A stretch of 53,403 nt of DNA, taken from positions 1 through 53,403 of the forward strand of contig JASANZ010002140.1 of the NCBI GenBank assembly GCA_030849805.1, written 5' to 3'. The first letter of the stretch is position 1; each line of letters begins with the position of its first letter. Origin of the DNA: Sergeia podlipaevii (lineage: Eukaryota; Euglenozoa; Kinetoplastea; Trypanosomatida; Trypanosomatidae). Positions 1 to 10,041 of this stretch are shown piece by piece. The position numbers were made by a program, and so were the translations under genes. The notes below the pieces were generated by a model that saw only the letters and a list, made by a program, of their open reading frames with translations, had not been told where the DNA came from and searched no databases.

Positions 1-1306
1 CTTGGAGTCTAAAATAAACACGTACAATGCTTTCTACTGGAATCTGCAAGAAACAAAAAAAAAATCCTTGTGAGGGGGCAAGGAAATTTTGTGGGGACAC
101 AAAAAAAAAAAACACACTCACCGCCTGGTGTTTTATTATACACCAGGCAAACAGTCAAATAACTGAAGATGGTAAGCGGGCGCGAAATACTTGTGCGTGG
201 ACGACTGAAACTGCTAGCACGCTACGATTGTGTTGTAAAGAAAACAAAAAAAAAAAGAACTAGCACTCGCAACCGTCTCTTCTTGTCAGTGCACTTTTTT
301 CTCTTTATACAGCTACAGGGGGGAGGGTATTGTTTTGCTTCCGTTTTGCTTGCTCAACGAAAACAGAAAAAGAAGAACGATTTAAATGATTTTTTTCAAG
401 AAAAATAAAGAACTATGAGATCTCCCTCTAAAGGCAATATTTCTTTCCTATTGCGCCTCAGAACAAAAAAAAAACTGGTAACTCGTTTCACGCCGTGTTG
501 GTATCTTCACCTACACACAGTGCAATATCGTGATTTGGCTCAATGCAATGCCAATAAAAATTCGATATCCGTTCTTTGAATTTCTTATTTGATCACCTCG
601 CTAGAGCCTCTGTGTGCAGCAATATATCTTTTTAAAACTACCTTGTAATTGTGGATAAAAATAGCGACTAACCGGAACAGAATATATACCTTCTTAAACT
701 AGTAAAATACGCTATATATATATAGTGTTGTATTTGTGAGATAAATAAAAGAGAATATATTTTTTTAACGAACCTATTTCCTTCGTTTCCTTTTTTCTAC
801 TTCTTCTTCTCTTTGCTTGATTCCTGTGTAAACTTACAAGCAATTTCAAAAAAAAAAAAAAACCTTTACAAAAAAGATCAAATATTTAACAAGAAGAAAA
901 AAAAGAGATTGTAAGGAAGAGTAGTATTGCTACCAAAACAACAATTGAAAATATGCATGTGTGTCAGCAAGACAATCGTAACAGTGACGCCTACAAACAA
1001 AAGAAAAAATATATATGTATATGCTACTATGCCTCCTATTTCCAGATTTTGTTAGTCTTATACCACTCAGCAGTTTAAACGCTTCGAAAACAATTGCGGT
1101 ACGAAATGAATATAGTAAGAACAAATGTTCCTCTTAAGGGATAAGACTAATAACTGCTCGGTAACTTTGAGGGGGGGGGGGGGAAGAAACACATAAAGGA
1201 AAGAGCAGGTACAACGGACTATCCTCTTCCATCCTCAAACAGTATCTCAGCTCCAAGCATCACCCCCTCCCCTCCATTCTTACTTCTCCCCTCTGCCAAG
1301 TCGTAT
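1..1306. other. left-edge gap without a gene
   Basis: No convincing coding region on either strand. The stretch lies downstream of the last gene of the cluster and holds A-runs (for example 101-112 and 848-862), a short TA tract at 713-724 and a G13 run at 1171-1183, which reads as C13 on the transcribed strand. It probably holds the 3' UTR of the neighbouring gene and the spacer towards the next gene off the window. Confidence 0.6.
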
Positions 1307-3163
1307 CTAGAAAAACTCTTCATCCTCGTAAGAAGAAGAGCTAGGGCTGTGAGACTCAATCGCAGGCAAGTTCTCAGCCCTCACCTTGCCACTCTTTATC
1401 GCCTCGCGGAGGTCAGCTGGCACAGCAGTGGGGCTCAACAGAGAAGCATCAGGACTGTACCTTCCATCAGAGCTGTGGGAGCGACGAGCTGCATGCCTCT
1501 TCTCTCCCGCCGTCGACGTGGCGCTCCCGACGCGACGTATCTTGCGAGCAGCATCTAGGTCAACCACGTCATCGTCACTGTCGCTAGCGAAAGCGGGCCG
1601 CGAGCGAACGGGAAAGCGGCGAGACTCGCGCTGAATATTAACAGGAGCTAGAAACGTCTGCAAATGGTTCCGCATCAGAGAGTATCGATCTTCACTCCAC
1701 TGCACAAACTCGTGCACACATGGAGCTGCATCCTCGCTAGACGCAGAGCCAATCGGCACCCGCACTATCGCTATGGCCTCACGCACCTCGTTTGTTTCTA
1801 ACGTGCCGACCGCCTCAGACTGCAGAGAAGGCTTCTTCCGTATTCTCACTCCCTTGCCGTCACGGACGGAAGTGAAGTAACTGCCAGCGGGAAGTGCCAG
1901 CACCTCTACGCCAGCTTCAGCACCGCACAACTGCGCAGCTGCACCACCTTTTTGGCCACCACCATCACCAGAAGCGCGGGCAGTAGTCCGTGCAGGGAAG
2001 GATGCAACGTCAGAGCAGGTCGCCTGCTGCGTTTCGACGAGAAGCGGCAGCCCGCTGCTTCCAGCTATCTTGGACCATCCCCACACATAGCAGTCCTCAC
2101 CGGCGCTGGAGAGATCGTACGTGGAGACGAGGTGCTGCAACCCAGGAAGATCATGAGGGACCAACACAAGGGCGTACTGCTCGCCCGTGAAGGGATCTGT
2201 GGCCCGGCCAATCGCCTCCAGCGCACAGCCATGGGGGACGTGACCGACGACGTCAGCGTGACGATGAGGAAAGCGGCGCACACGCACCAGTTTCTCCTGG
2301 CGCGCGGGGATGTATGTGCGACTGAACGTCTTTAACTCGTCCATGATGCCAACCGACCCATCCAACCAGTAGACAAAATGGCCGTTAACGGACATGGCTC
2401 GCGCCTCCTTCACGTCACCTTGAAACATGCGCCACTTGCTAGGATCCTCCCCCTTGGGGTCAGCGCGCACACTCGTTGGTGGCAGCGGGGGTGGATGCTC
2501 CACAACGGTAGCCTCGCGCACGCTTGATTTCAGCTCCAACCAACGCCGGAAAAACAGCGGCTTCCACTCAATCGGCAGTAACCCATGCGGGACCCCAATT
2601 GAGAGACCCGAAAGACGCAACGTCACCGAGGCAAAAGGGAGGTCATCGTGGGAATAGGGACTTGACGTCGCGGGTGCCGCCTTGCTTGACGCATCATGCC
2701 CCGCTGCTGCGATGGAGTGAGTGCGAGCTGCTTGAACAAGCGCCGCCACCTCCGCAGGTGTTGCGTGGCGTGGTGCAAGCACCACCATCACGCGACTCCC
2801 CGCCTCCAGCTCCCATCTTCGCAGAGGTACAGAGACTACGTAAAGCGATTCAGTGGTACCTGCTCGTGCACAGTGCGGCAAGCAAACGTTAAATGCCGTC
2901 AGCGCAAATGGGGGAGCAGCGGAGTAGGCCCCATCCGCAGACAAGCGGTCGCGACACGCCTTGACGACTGCCCACAGCACGTACCCTCGCTCCTCCTCCC
3001 CAGCATCCTCCCTACCAGATGGCGGAGTCTCCTTTGGAGAGATGTAGGGCTGCAAGACAACCTCTAGCGTGCTCACTATCGTCCTCCGTCTAATGTGAAA
3101 ACTAATTGCCCCACCGGCCTCCTCAAGTACCCACGGAGCAGCAGGGATGACTTGTGCGCACAT
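1307..3163 (-). CDS. unknown 618-residue protein with two SH3b-like segments
   Basis: I do not recognise the family. The N-terminal half is a mixed globular region. Two stretches resemble bacterial-type SH3 (SH3b) repeats: around residues 288-340, with a V-R-V-R core followed by a V-V-G-H turn, and around 424-500, with V-R-I-R-K-K-P and a later V-G-T-L. Each shows the pattern of a strand with alternating charged and hydrophobic residues, then x-V-G-x. The last 120 residues are disordered and include an Asp-rich stretch, a basic patch that could act as a nuclear signal, and a Ser/Glu-rich acidic end finishing in Phe-Phe. It starts at the first ATG of the frame, is 619 codons long with its stop and ends in TAG. 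The next gene lies 1.35 kb upstream. The coding call is firm from length and composition; the SH3b reading is inference. Confidence 0.8.
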   Translation of the reverse strand: MCAQVIPAAPWVLEEAGGAISFHIRRRTIVSTLEVVLQPYISPKETPPSGREDAGEEERGYVLWAVVKACRDRLSADGAYSAAPPFALTAFNVCLPHCARAGTTESLYVVSVPLRRWELEAGSRVMVVLAPRHATPAEVAALVQAARTHSIAAAGHDASSKAAPATSSPYSHDDLPFASVTLRLSGLSIGVPHGLLPIEWKPLFFRRWLELKSSVREATVVEHPPPLPPTSVRADPKGEDPSKWRMFQGDVKEARAMSVNGHFVYWLDGSVGIMDELKTFSRTYIPARQEKLVRVRRFPHRHADVVGHVPHGCALEAIGRATDPFTGEQYALVLVPHDLPGLQHLVSTYDLSSAGEDCYVWGWSKIAGSSGLPLLVETQQATCSDVASFPARTTARASGDGGGQKGGAAAQLCGAEAGVEVLALPAGSYFTSVRDGKGVRIRKKPSLQSEAVGTLETNEVREAIAIVRVPIGSASSEDAAPCVHEFVQWSEDRYSLMRNHLQTFLAPVNIQRESRRFPVRSRPAFASDSDDDVVDLDAARKIRRVGSATSTAGEKRHAARRSHSSDGRYSPDASLLSPTAVPADLREAIKSGKVRAENLPAIESHSPSSSSYEDEEFF

Positions 3164-4463
3164 TCCAGCAAAGAGAGACTCTCTCTCGTAGAGCTTAGAA
3201 ACGACAAAGTTATCCGTCTCAGTCTGTATTTTGTATTCGTCGCTGTCGCGTCACCCTCCCTCTCTTCCAATTTTTATTCAGTTGCCCCCTTCAGCTCTGT
3301 GTAAATAAGTAGCAGAGACTAGTAATAGTGATTCTTTATATATATATATATATATATATAAAGTTGTCCCCCTTGTAACGCGGTCTAAGTGCTAAATATG
3401 CACTATTTCTCTGTATTGGGCGTGTGCTGCTAAAGTACGCGCACTCGTTCAAAAAAAAAAAAGGAAATAGATAACAAATATTGTTACTCACTTGAAAGCA
3501 GAAAGCAATTTAAGATCAGAAGGAAAAAAAAATAGAAAATCCCATGCTGAACCACAGAATAATAAAAATGTTCGCTATTCCAATCTAACGAAAGACTGGC
3601 AGATGCAGACTAAAGTTTCATTATTTTTTTTGTAAGAGGTGATAAGTGTATTGAAATAGCAAAAACAAAAGGCCTGCTGACTTGACCACCTAAAATTTTC
3701 TCCCCTCCAATAAGCAATATGTACGACCCTTCATAAAAAGCACTGGCACTGCTTCTGCCCAAGAAACTTACAGAAATTAGTCCCGAACTGTTGATGTATC
3801 ACAAAATGCAACCGCATAAAACAAAAACGATAGAGCGGATAAAACCCCACCAAAAAAATGAATAGAAAATTTCCGTCAAAAAAATGTTAACGGCGAAAAA
3901 GTTCCAAAAAGCGGTCAAGAAATTTGTAGAACAAACAACAGTGCCTAATTCGTTTAAAATATAAAATGACATATATGTACAGAACACGCACACATAGGGA
4001 GGGGAAAAAAAGGAGAAAAGAACTGGGCACTCAAGACATGACTCTCACATAGACTGTGGTACGAGGCCGTAATTAACATTATTAACAGTAATAGATAAGA
4101 TGTAAATGATAAAAAATTAAGGCACTTTTATCTTCTTCATTGAGCACACCTATATACACGCCACTTCAGTAAATATATAGACACGATTGTATCGCTTTCG
4201 TTTTTTTGCTTTCCTTCATTCAGTTTTGTTTTCTCTTTTGATCATTCACTGTAACGCTGTATCGGACGCCCACGTTTGAATATAAACGTACAACTGCCAA
4301 CACAGTTTCTTCGTGTTCCGTAGTTCACTTGTTTTCCTCTCCCTTTCCCTCTCTTCTAATTCTTTTCTCTTTCACGCTAAAAATGTGTATGGGAGCGTAG
4401 GGAGTATCGATTATGCCATGTTCATTCTACGTACTCATTCCTCACAGAAATGTTTGATGATTT

Positions 4464-4499
<36 letters not shown>

Positions 4500-4515
4500 A
4501 TGTGTGCGTGTGCAA
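3164..4515. other. gap with TA and CA/TG microsatellites
   Basis: No gene seen. It contains a (TA)12 tract at 3337-3360, several A-runs, and a CA-rich microsatellite at 4463-4513 just after the stop of the ABC transporter gene. The rest should be the transporter's 3' UTR plus the splice region of the next gene. Confidence 0.6.
4469..4494. repeat. (TG)13 microsatellite, (CA)13 on the transcribed strand
   Basis: Thirteen perfect TG units, extended on both sides by imperfect TG/CG units to about 4463-4513. On the sense strand the imperfect CA-rich tract starts about five bases after the TGA stop of the ABC transporter gene, so it forms the very start of that gene's 3' UTR. Confidence 0.9.
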
Positions 4516-6600
4516 TCAAACGGTTTCATCAGAGGTCTCCACACGCTCACCAATAGGCACTTGATTGTGCACCGGCTCCGCGTGCCACATGCCATTCCTG
4601 CGAATCCGAAGAATGTTGCTGTGGTGGCGAATAACAACCTCGCGATGGGTGACGGAAATCATGCGCACATTCATACGACGAAGATGGTTGATCACATCCT
4701 GCTCTGTATCATCCATCATAGATGTGGCCTCGTCAAGAATGGCGATGGGCGTTTGTTTTGTCCTGTCCATTGAGAGAACATGAAAGAAAACACGAGCCAT
4801 GCTTATGCGCTGCTTCTGGCCGCCACTGAGGCTACTCCAATCGTACGACTCATCCTTCTCATCCCTACAGAAGCCCATCTTAGGGCTGTGGTACCCACCG
4901 ATGACACCCACAACGTTTTGTGCGCCGGACAGCTCGATAGATTCCTTGATCATGCTCTTAATCTTCTCATCCACTGGAGGTGGTACGTCAGGAAAGCAAA
5001 TTTGTTCGTAGAGTGTGCACTGCGGCGCCATATAGCTATGCTGAGGAGCCATGAGAAATTTGATGTGATTGTCGAGGGAAAGGTGGCCCCTCGTAGGAGG
5101 CCAGAGTCCAGTTAGCATGCGCAGCAGCGATGTCTTTCCGCAGCCATTCTCGCCAACAATCACCCAGTCTTCGCTATTCATCATCTTCACGTTCATTTCC
5201 TTGAAGAGTACGTGGCCACCCGGAGACTTGAGCAGCACGTTGTCAAGCCAAATCAGCACGCCATTCATCTCGGCGGGCTGCTTAGAGAGAATGCGAGTGT
5301 ACTCCACAGGAGTGCGAGCAAGTGCGCCGTTGTTGCCTTTATCGGAACCCTCATGAATGAAAGTGCCACCTGCAATGCTGCTGAGTGTGCTATCGAACTC
5401 TGCCATCTTGGTTGAGAATTCAGTAAGATGAGACAATTCACGGAAGTTGACCACAAAGTCTTTGACGCTGCTGTTGAGACTCTGAATGAGTTCCACCTCT
5501 ACATAAATATCGTCGATTGGGCGATGGAAGTTCCTGACAAAGGAACCAGCGAAGGTGAACACATAGGCGGCAGTCGAAAGGAAGGAGGTGAAGGCTGCCT
5601 CTAGCATTTCGTAGTGGCCCTTGGCGAGTGCCATGTGGTTGAGTGTGTACTTGAGCTTACCAAGACACACATCAAGTTGCCTACGTGTGTACTCCCCTGC
5701 GCCGTGCATGGCAATGCTCTCCACATTGATAAGATCACTGCCGAGCATGCGACGATAGTCATCCTCTCGGCACAGCAGAAGCGCGTGAATACGACCAAAT
5801 TGTGGAGATAGATGACGTAGCAGCAGCACTGAGGCGCTCACAGTAAGCCCCATCACCACAGCTGTAGCTCCACCTGCCTTTTGTACCAGTGCGTAGGTGG
5901 ACGTGGCACACTCGAACCCGGGGAGCACAAAATAGTACGGCAGTTCAGCAAAGTGCTCAGCAAACTCACCACAGTAGGTCGCAATAACGGTATCGGCTGA
6001 CTCGAGCCGATTGTCCAGCATGGAGGCTTGATAGTAGACCAGCCGCTCGTAGAAGCGACGCTGGAAGATGCGAGAAAGACGCTCTCGGTAGCACGCGATC
6101 AGCCACGGTCGGATGCCCTCAATCGCTCCACTGGTGACACCACATGCCAAAGCCACGGCGGAGCGAACAAGGATCCGTTGTACAAAGCGCATCAACCGCT
6201 CAGATGGCTTCCCGTGCAGCATCGTGGCGAGCACCGTGCCATTCGCACTGGACAACCGAACGCGCAGGACGGCCTTCACCGCAAAAAGAATGATAAAGAT
6301 AACGGAGCCCAAGAACTCGCGGCAGCGCCACGTTGGGAGCGCAATACGAGCAATTTGTTTGAAGTTGCCAAAGAGTGAGAGCGTCACCTTCGTCTCATCT
6401 TCCGTGTGTACTTTTGTGGTAGAGCGAGCAAAGATGCGCAAGTAGTACCGTTGAAGCACAAACGCAATAGCAAACATCAGTGTCGTCCCCCCAACAGCCG
6501 TCTTCTGCAGTGGTGCCATGCCGTAGATCGCCCGCACGACCGATGCGGATGTAGTGGCAACCATGCTATGGCCATTAACACGCAATTGTCTTGGGTTCAT
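4516..6600 (-). CDS. ABCD-type half ABC transporter (peroxisomal/glycosomal, GAT-like)
   Basis: A half transporter: one membrane domain followed by one ATP-binding domain, expected to dimerise in the glycosome (peroxisome) membrane and carry fatty acyl groups or similar substrates. Hydrophobic spans lie near residues 38-55, 96-112, 143-160, 245-262 and 335-355. The loop around residues 183-205 (Y-Y-Q-A-S-M-L-D-N-R) matches the hallmark loop of the ALDP/ABCD family. The ATPase domain has Walker A G-E-N-G-C-G-K-T-S near 482, the signature L-S-G-G-Q-K-Q-R near 590, Walker B A-I-L-D-E-A-T near 620 and a switch histidine in V-T-H-R. The 694-residue length fits the family; trypanosomatids have three such proteins (GAT1-3) and I cannot tell which this is. 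The stop is TGA. Subfamily and location come from family knowledge. Confidence 0.88.
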   Translation of the reverse strand: MNPRQLRVNGHSMVATTSASVVRAIYGMAPLQKTAVGGTTLMFAIAFVLQRYYLRIFARSTTKVHTEDETKVTLSLFGNFKQIARIALPTWRCREFLGSVIFIILFAVKAVLRVRLSSANGTVLATMLHGKPSERLMRFVQRILVRSAVALACGVTSGAIEGIRPWLIACYRERLSRIFQRRFYERLVYYQASMLDNRLESADTVIATYCGEFAEHFAELPYYFVLPGFECATSTYALVQKAGGATAVVMGLTVSASVLLLRHLSPQFGRIHALLLCREDDYRRMLGSDLINVESIAMHGAGEYTRRQLDVCLGKLKYTLNHMALAKGHYEMLEAAFTSFLSTAAYVFTFAGSFVRNFHRPIDDIYVEVELIQSLNSSVKDFVVNFRELSHLTEFSTKMAEFDSTLSSIAGGTFIHEGSDKGNNGALARTPVEYTRILSKQPAEMNGVLIWLDNVLLKSPGGHVLFKEMNVKMMNSEDWVIVGENGCGKTSLLRMLTGLWPPTRGHLSLDNHIKFLMAPQHSYMAPQCTLYEQICFPDVPPPVDEKIKSMIKESIELSGAQNVVGVIGGYHSPKMGFCRDEKDESYDWSSLSGGQKQRISMARVFFHVLSMDRTKQTPIAILDEATSMMDDTEQDVINHLRRMNVRMISVTHREVVIRHHSNILRIRRNGMWHAEPVHNQVPIGERVETSDETV

Positions 6601-7490
6601 CGTAATCCTTGATGTACAAGTTGCAACACGTGAAGCGGCGTTCTCACGTAACGCAAATTCTCTATAAATGCAATGCTAACAATGATGTAGTTGTCAGCTA
6701 CAAAATCACCAAAACGAGGAAAAAAAAAAAATGAGGCAAGAAAAAAAAAAAATCACGGAAAATGCGTTTACGTGGCGTCTCTACGGTACAGATACACACA
6801 AGAAAAAAAAACTTACAAATATTTTAAAAAAAATAATAATTGACGCACTTATTCCCGTAGGTTGGAGGTTGTGCGCGTTTAAAACAGATCAAAAAGAACA
6901 GAGAGTAAGAAAGAAAGTAAAAAAAAAGAAAAGAAAAAAAAAAGAGGACATTATGGCTTTAAAGAAGGCTAAAGTCAGCAGCGACTCCGCCGCTGTGGTC
7001 CTTGTGCTCTTCTTAGCCTCTCTACTCCTAGCCTTCANAAGAACAGAGAGTAGGAAAGTAAAAAAAAAAAAGAAAAAAGAAAGAAAGAAAGAAATCGCGG
7101 GAGAGAGAAAAAAAGATAACAATCGCTCCTTCAAGATGAGAATGAAAGCTCCAACAATATCCAAGTAAAATAATCACAGGTTTAAAAACAACGAAAGAAA
7201 TATGTTATTGATAAACGCAAATTGAAGAAAGCACACGCAAACGCGCATTTGCAATATGTTTAAATGCAGTGCAATGCGTTGATATCCTTCGGCATTGACA
7301 CTGGTACGCATAGAAGAGAAAAACAAAGGAGCAATGTCCAAACTCCATCAGTCATACGAATCAACACAAAACAACACTCGTACTCTTCTCCTCACGTGTT
7401 GGTGCATACATACATACACTCACACGTAATTGTGTGTATACAGAGAGAGAGGGAGAGAGAGACTCAAAAGCATTTTAACGACGCTCAAAA
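6601..7490. other. gap with assembly N, direct repeat and GC-rich island
   Basis: No gene seen. It holds two A12 runs (6720-6731 and 6741-6752), a GC-rich island at about 6967-7036, the only ambiguous base of the window (N at 7038), a direct repeat flanking the island, and a GA microsatellite at 7442-7463. Part of it must be the splice region for the ABC transporter and the 3' UTR of the vasohibin gene. Confidence 0.6.
6894..7071. repeat. direct repeat of about 30 bp, copies 145 bp apart, N at the second copy
   Basis: A sequence beginning AAGAACAGAGAGTA and running into a poly-A stretch occurs from 6894 and again, slightly shortened, from 7039. The N at 7038 sits exactly before the second copy. 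Either a short tandem duplication of about 145 bp was collapsed or patched in assembly, or the two copies mark a real small duplication. Confidence 0.7.
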
Positions 7491-9239
7491 CTAAACGTCT
7501 AACCCAGAGCGCGCATCTACAGCGGCAGAAGCGGCAGTACCAGCGTGTGGAGAGTGGCCGTTAGAAGACGACAGGGGGTCTGGCGTTGTCGGAGAGGTGA
7601 AAAAAGCGTCCCCCATGGAAGCCTGGTGGAGTGACCGTTGCGCGCTGCTCCGCATCATAAGTACTGGTGGAGCAGTAACCACCGCCGCTGAGGGCGTGCC
7701 AGTTATTTTTTGTTGCCGCTGCTCACGGCGAATAGGCTTCTCTCTGGCAGGTGATCTCTCTCGCCTAACACAACTGTCAATAGGTCCCGCGCCTCTCCCT
7801 TCTGTGGATGACACTGGGAGCTTGCGTGTGGTGCTACGCTTTTTGCTTCGTGACCGCTTCCGCGACTTTGAGCGTTTTTCCTTACTACCTTTCAGATGCC
7901 TCGTGAGGGCTGCCTTTCTCGCCTCAGTACTAAGTGGTGAGAGCATGTTATTGATGTGGCGCACTCGCCGCTGATTCTCCGCCCCGGCATCACGCTCAGC
8001 TTCATCCAAGTCAAGAAAGCATAAGCGACTGGACCGACTTGCATTGTCGAGGGTCGGGAGCACCTTGTAGTACTCCTCTACAATGATGGGCAGCATCGCT
8101 GTAAACTTGCCAAGAAAGCGGGCAAACGCGTTGTCGTCGCCAATTTCTCTCCGCTGCGTACTGCACTGAAGCTGAGGCGGTTGAGGTGGTACAGCGCTGC
8201 TGTTATTTGATTGCCTTTCCGCGTCAGACGAAGAGCTCGACCTATCATACTCACACTCGCGCGCAATCGCTGTGAGGGAAAGGTTTGAGTGATCACTGCT
8301 CCCGCAGTCAAACATGTTGGTCACCTGCTCGGCCGCGCGCTCCCCGGGCCATAGCGGTTCCTCTGTAAAGGGTTCATTGAGGACACTGTGCGCAGTGCAA
8401 TTCATCTGAGCCACCATTTCCCCAGTACTATTATCAGCATCCACATTGGGAACCAGTGGCGGCACAAGCCTCTGCTGCTGCTGCTGCTCCTCCTCCTCCT
8501 CTACGATTTCAATGATTAACGATGACGCCACCGCCGTTGCTGTCGCTTCTAACGAAGAGGCCACTGGCAGCAACGCGGCTATAGGGGGTGTGCGATCACG
8601 CAGATATGTGTCGAGCTTCAAGGCAACAAACCGCCAGCATGGGTTGTGACGCGAACACAATTCGTGTGAGATAGGTAGGCCAAGCTTAATATCAATAAGA
8701 GAGTGACCAAGGGCCTCATACTCGCGTTTGTACTCCATCACAAGGTCGTAGAGCGACGTGTACGAAAGCCGTTTATACATGAGGGTTGACTTGCGGCTGA
8801 GGCCTAACGCGCCAAAAAGTGGCTTTGGTGTTTTAACGTGCACAACGAGCACGATGTGTTTGTAAAACGAATCGTTTACTTTAGATTTAAAAGAGAGGGG
8901 GATGCGGTCCACGTCCATGAGCCCCTGTGTGAGGTAGATACCGACAAAAGTGGCTTCGAGGCAGCGGATAGGCAAGGCTTCAGATAGCACCTCCTTGGCT
9001 GTCTGTAGAATACTCTGCAACGAGCGGTGCTTCTCCAGGCTGAAAAAGGTGTGTGGCAGATGATTATAAGTGAGCACCTCAAGCAGTTTCTGAATGTGCG
9101 GTATTTGCTCCGCTGAAGAGAGATGGCGAGGAAGGGCAGACTCGTCTGGACGCAGTGGGTCCGGCAGATGCGATGTGCCACTAAGTGGATTAATACGGCT
9201 CAACTGCTCAATCATTGTATGGGTCTTGTCAAACAACAT
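7491..9239 (-). CDS. VASH: vasohibin-like tubulin tyrosine carboxypeptidase
   Basis: A vasohibin family (transglutaminase-like cysteine) peptidase, which removes the C-terminal tyrosine of alpha-tubulin on microtubules. The catalytic domain spans about residues 45-215. The Cys-His-Ser triad is visible: Cys93 in R-C-L-E-A, His128 in Y-K-H-I-V-L-V-V and Ser148 in G-L-S-R-K-S. The flanking G-I-Y-L-T, P-L-S-F-K and L-M-Y-K motifs also match human vasohibins. The last 360 residues are unlike animal proteins: a Glu/Gln run near 245-257, Ser-rich acidic stretches, and a Lys/Arg/Ser block near 445-472. An in-frame ATG at 9215 (Met9) is an alternative start. A T12 tract at 9283-9294 and a following AG at 9272-9273 predict a leader of about 32 bases. 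Trypanosomatid vasohibins are known to act as detyrosinases. Confidence 0.9.
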   Translation of the reverse strand: MLFDKTHTMIEQLSRINPLSGTSHLPDPLRPDESALPRHLSSAEQIPHIQKLLEVLTYNHLPHTFFSLEKHRSLQSILQTAKEVLSEALPIRCLEATFVGIYLTQGLMDVDRIPLSFKSKVNDSFYKHIVLVVHVKTPKPLFGALGLSRKSTLMYKRLSYTSLYDLVMEYKREYEALGHSLIDIKLGLPISHELCSRHNPCWRFVALKLDTYLRDRTPPIAALLPVASSLEATATAVASSLIIEIVEEEEEQQQQQRLVPPLVPNVDADNSTGEMVAQMNCTAHSVLNEPFTEEPLWPGERAAEQVTNMFDCGSSDHSNLSLTAIARECEYDRSSSSSDAERQSNNSSAVPPQPPQLQCSTQRREIGDDNAFARFLGKFTAMLPIIVEEYYKVLPTLDNASRSSRLCFLDLDEAERDAGAENQRRVRHINNMLSPLSTEARKAALTRHLKGSKEKRSKSRKRSRSKKRSTTRKLPVSSTEGRGAGPIDSCVRRERSPAREKPIRREQRQQKITGTPSAAVVTAPPVLMMRSSAQRSLHQASMGDAFFTSPTTPDPLSSSNGHSPHAGTAASAAVDARSGLDV

Positions 9240-10041
9240 CTTTTTGTCTCTCTATCAATCACTGGGTGTCTCTATATATATCAAAAAAAAAAAATGTCCC
9301 AATACACAACAGAAGAGAATAGCTCGAAAAAATTTCAATAAGTAAGTTTCAGTATATATTACGTCTGTGCGTGTGTATGTGAGTGTGAGCAAAAAGGCCG
9401 AACGGAGAATGTAGCAAATCCTCTTATACCCCACTAGTGGAATATGTTCAAATGTATATATATATATATATACCTTAAAGACAAAAAAGGCTACGACGTA
9501 CGGCACCTGGGCGTCCTCCTCTTCAGATTGTTCTATTCCCGCTGCCTCCAAACCTCCCCCGAATGTGCTGACGGCACGATAATAGATGAAGTGTGAGTGC
9601 TACCTAGAAATATGTGTATAGGCGCACACACGGGAGCAGCGTGCTCCACAATAACTACTGTAATTAGATTTTAAAAAGAAAAAAGTAAAAGGAAAAAAAA
9701 TAATGCAAGTATGGCAAAATGAAAATTATGAAACAAAGAGAATCTCGCATTATGTAGAATTTGGAACAAGGAAAAAAAGACTTGCACCTCCCGTACTCTA
9801 AAAGAGGTGCTGCAGTTCATCCATTTTTTTTATCTATATTCATGATTACCTTTTATTTACAACTGAGGTGATACAAGCTTCTATTACTTCTTGTACTTCC
9901 CTCTTTATAGAATTACAGAAAAAAGAAGAATTACGCGTAAAACTTTTAAAAAATATGCAACCGGAGTGCGCCAGTGCGCCACTCAACCCCAACACACACA
10001 CTCTCTCATTAAAAAAAAAAAAAGCAATCCGTGCGTGTGCA
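9240..10041. other. gap with splice signal of the vasohibin gene
   Basis: No gene seen. It contains the T12 tract (A-run 9283-9294 on plus) serving the vasohibin gene, a (TA)9 tract at 9455-9472 and an A13 run at 10011-10023 immediately after the RPF1 stop. Confidence 0.6.
9272..9294 (-). promoter_or_regulatory. predicted trans-splice acceptor for the vasohibin gene
   Basis: On the minus strand a T12 tract is followed by GATATATATAG. The AG at 9273-9272 is the first AG after the tract and lies 32 bases before the ATG at 9239. This is the standard layout of a kinetoplastid SL acceptor; later AGs in the leader are alternatives. Confidence 0.5.

Noticed and set aside
6731..7168. Plus-strand frame across the N at 7038
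   Set aside because: Mostly Lys/Arg runs from A-rich DNA; no domain, wrong strand.
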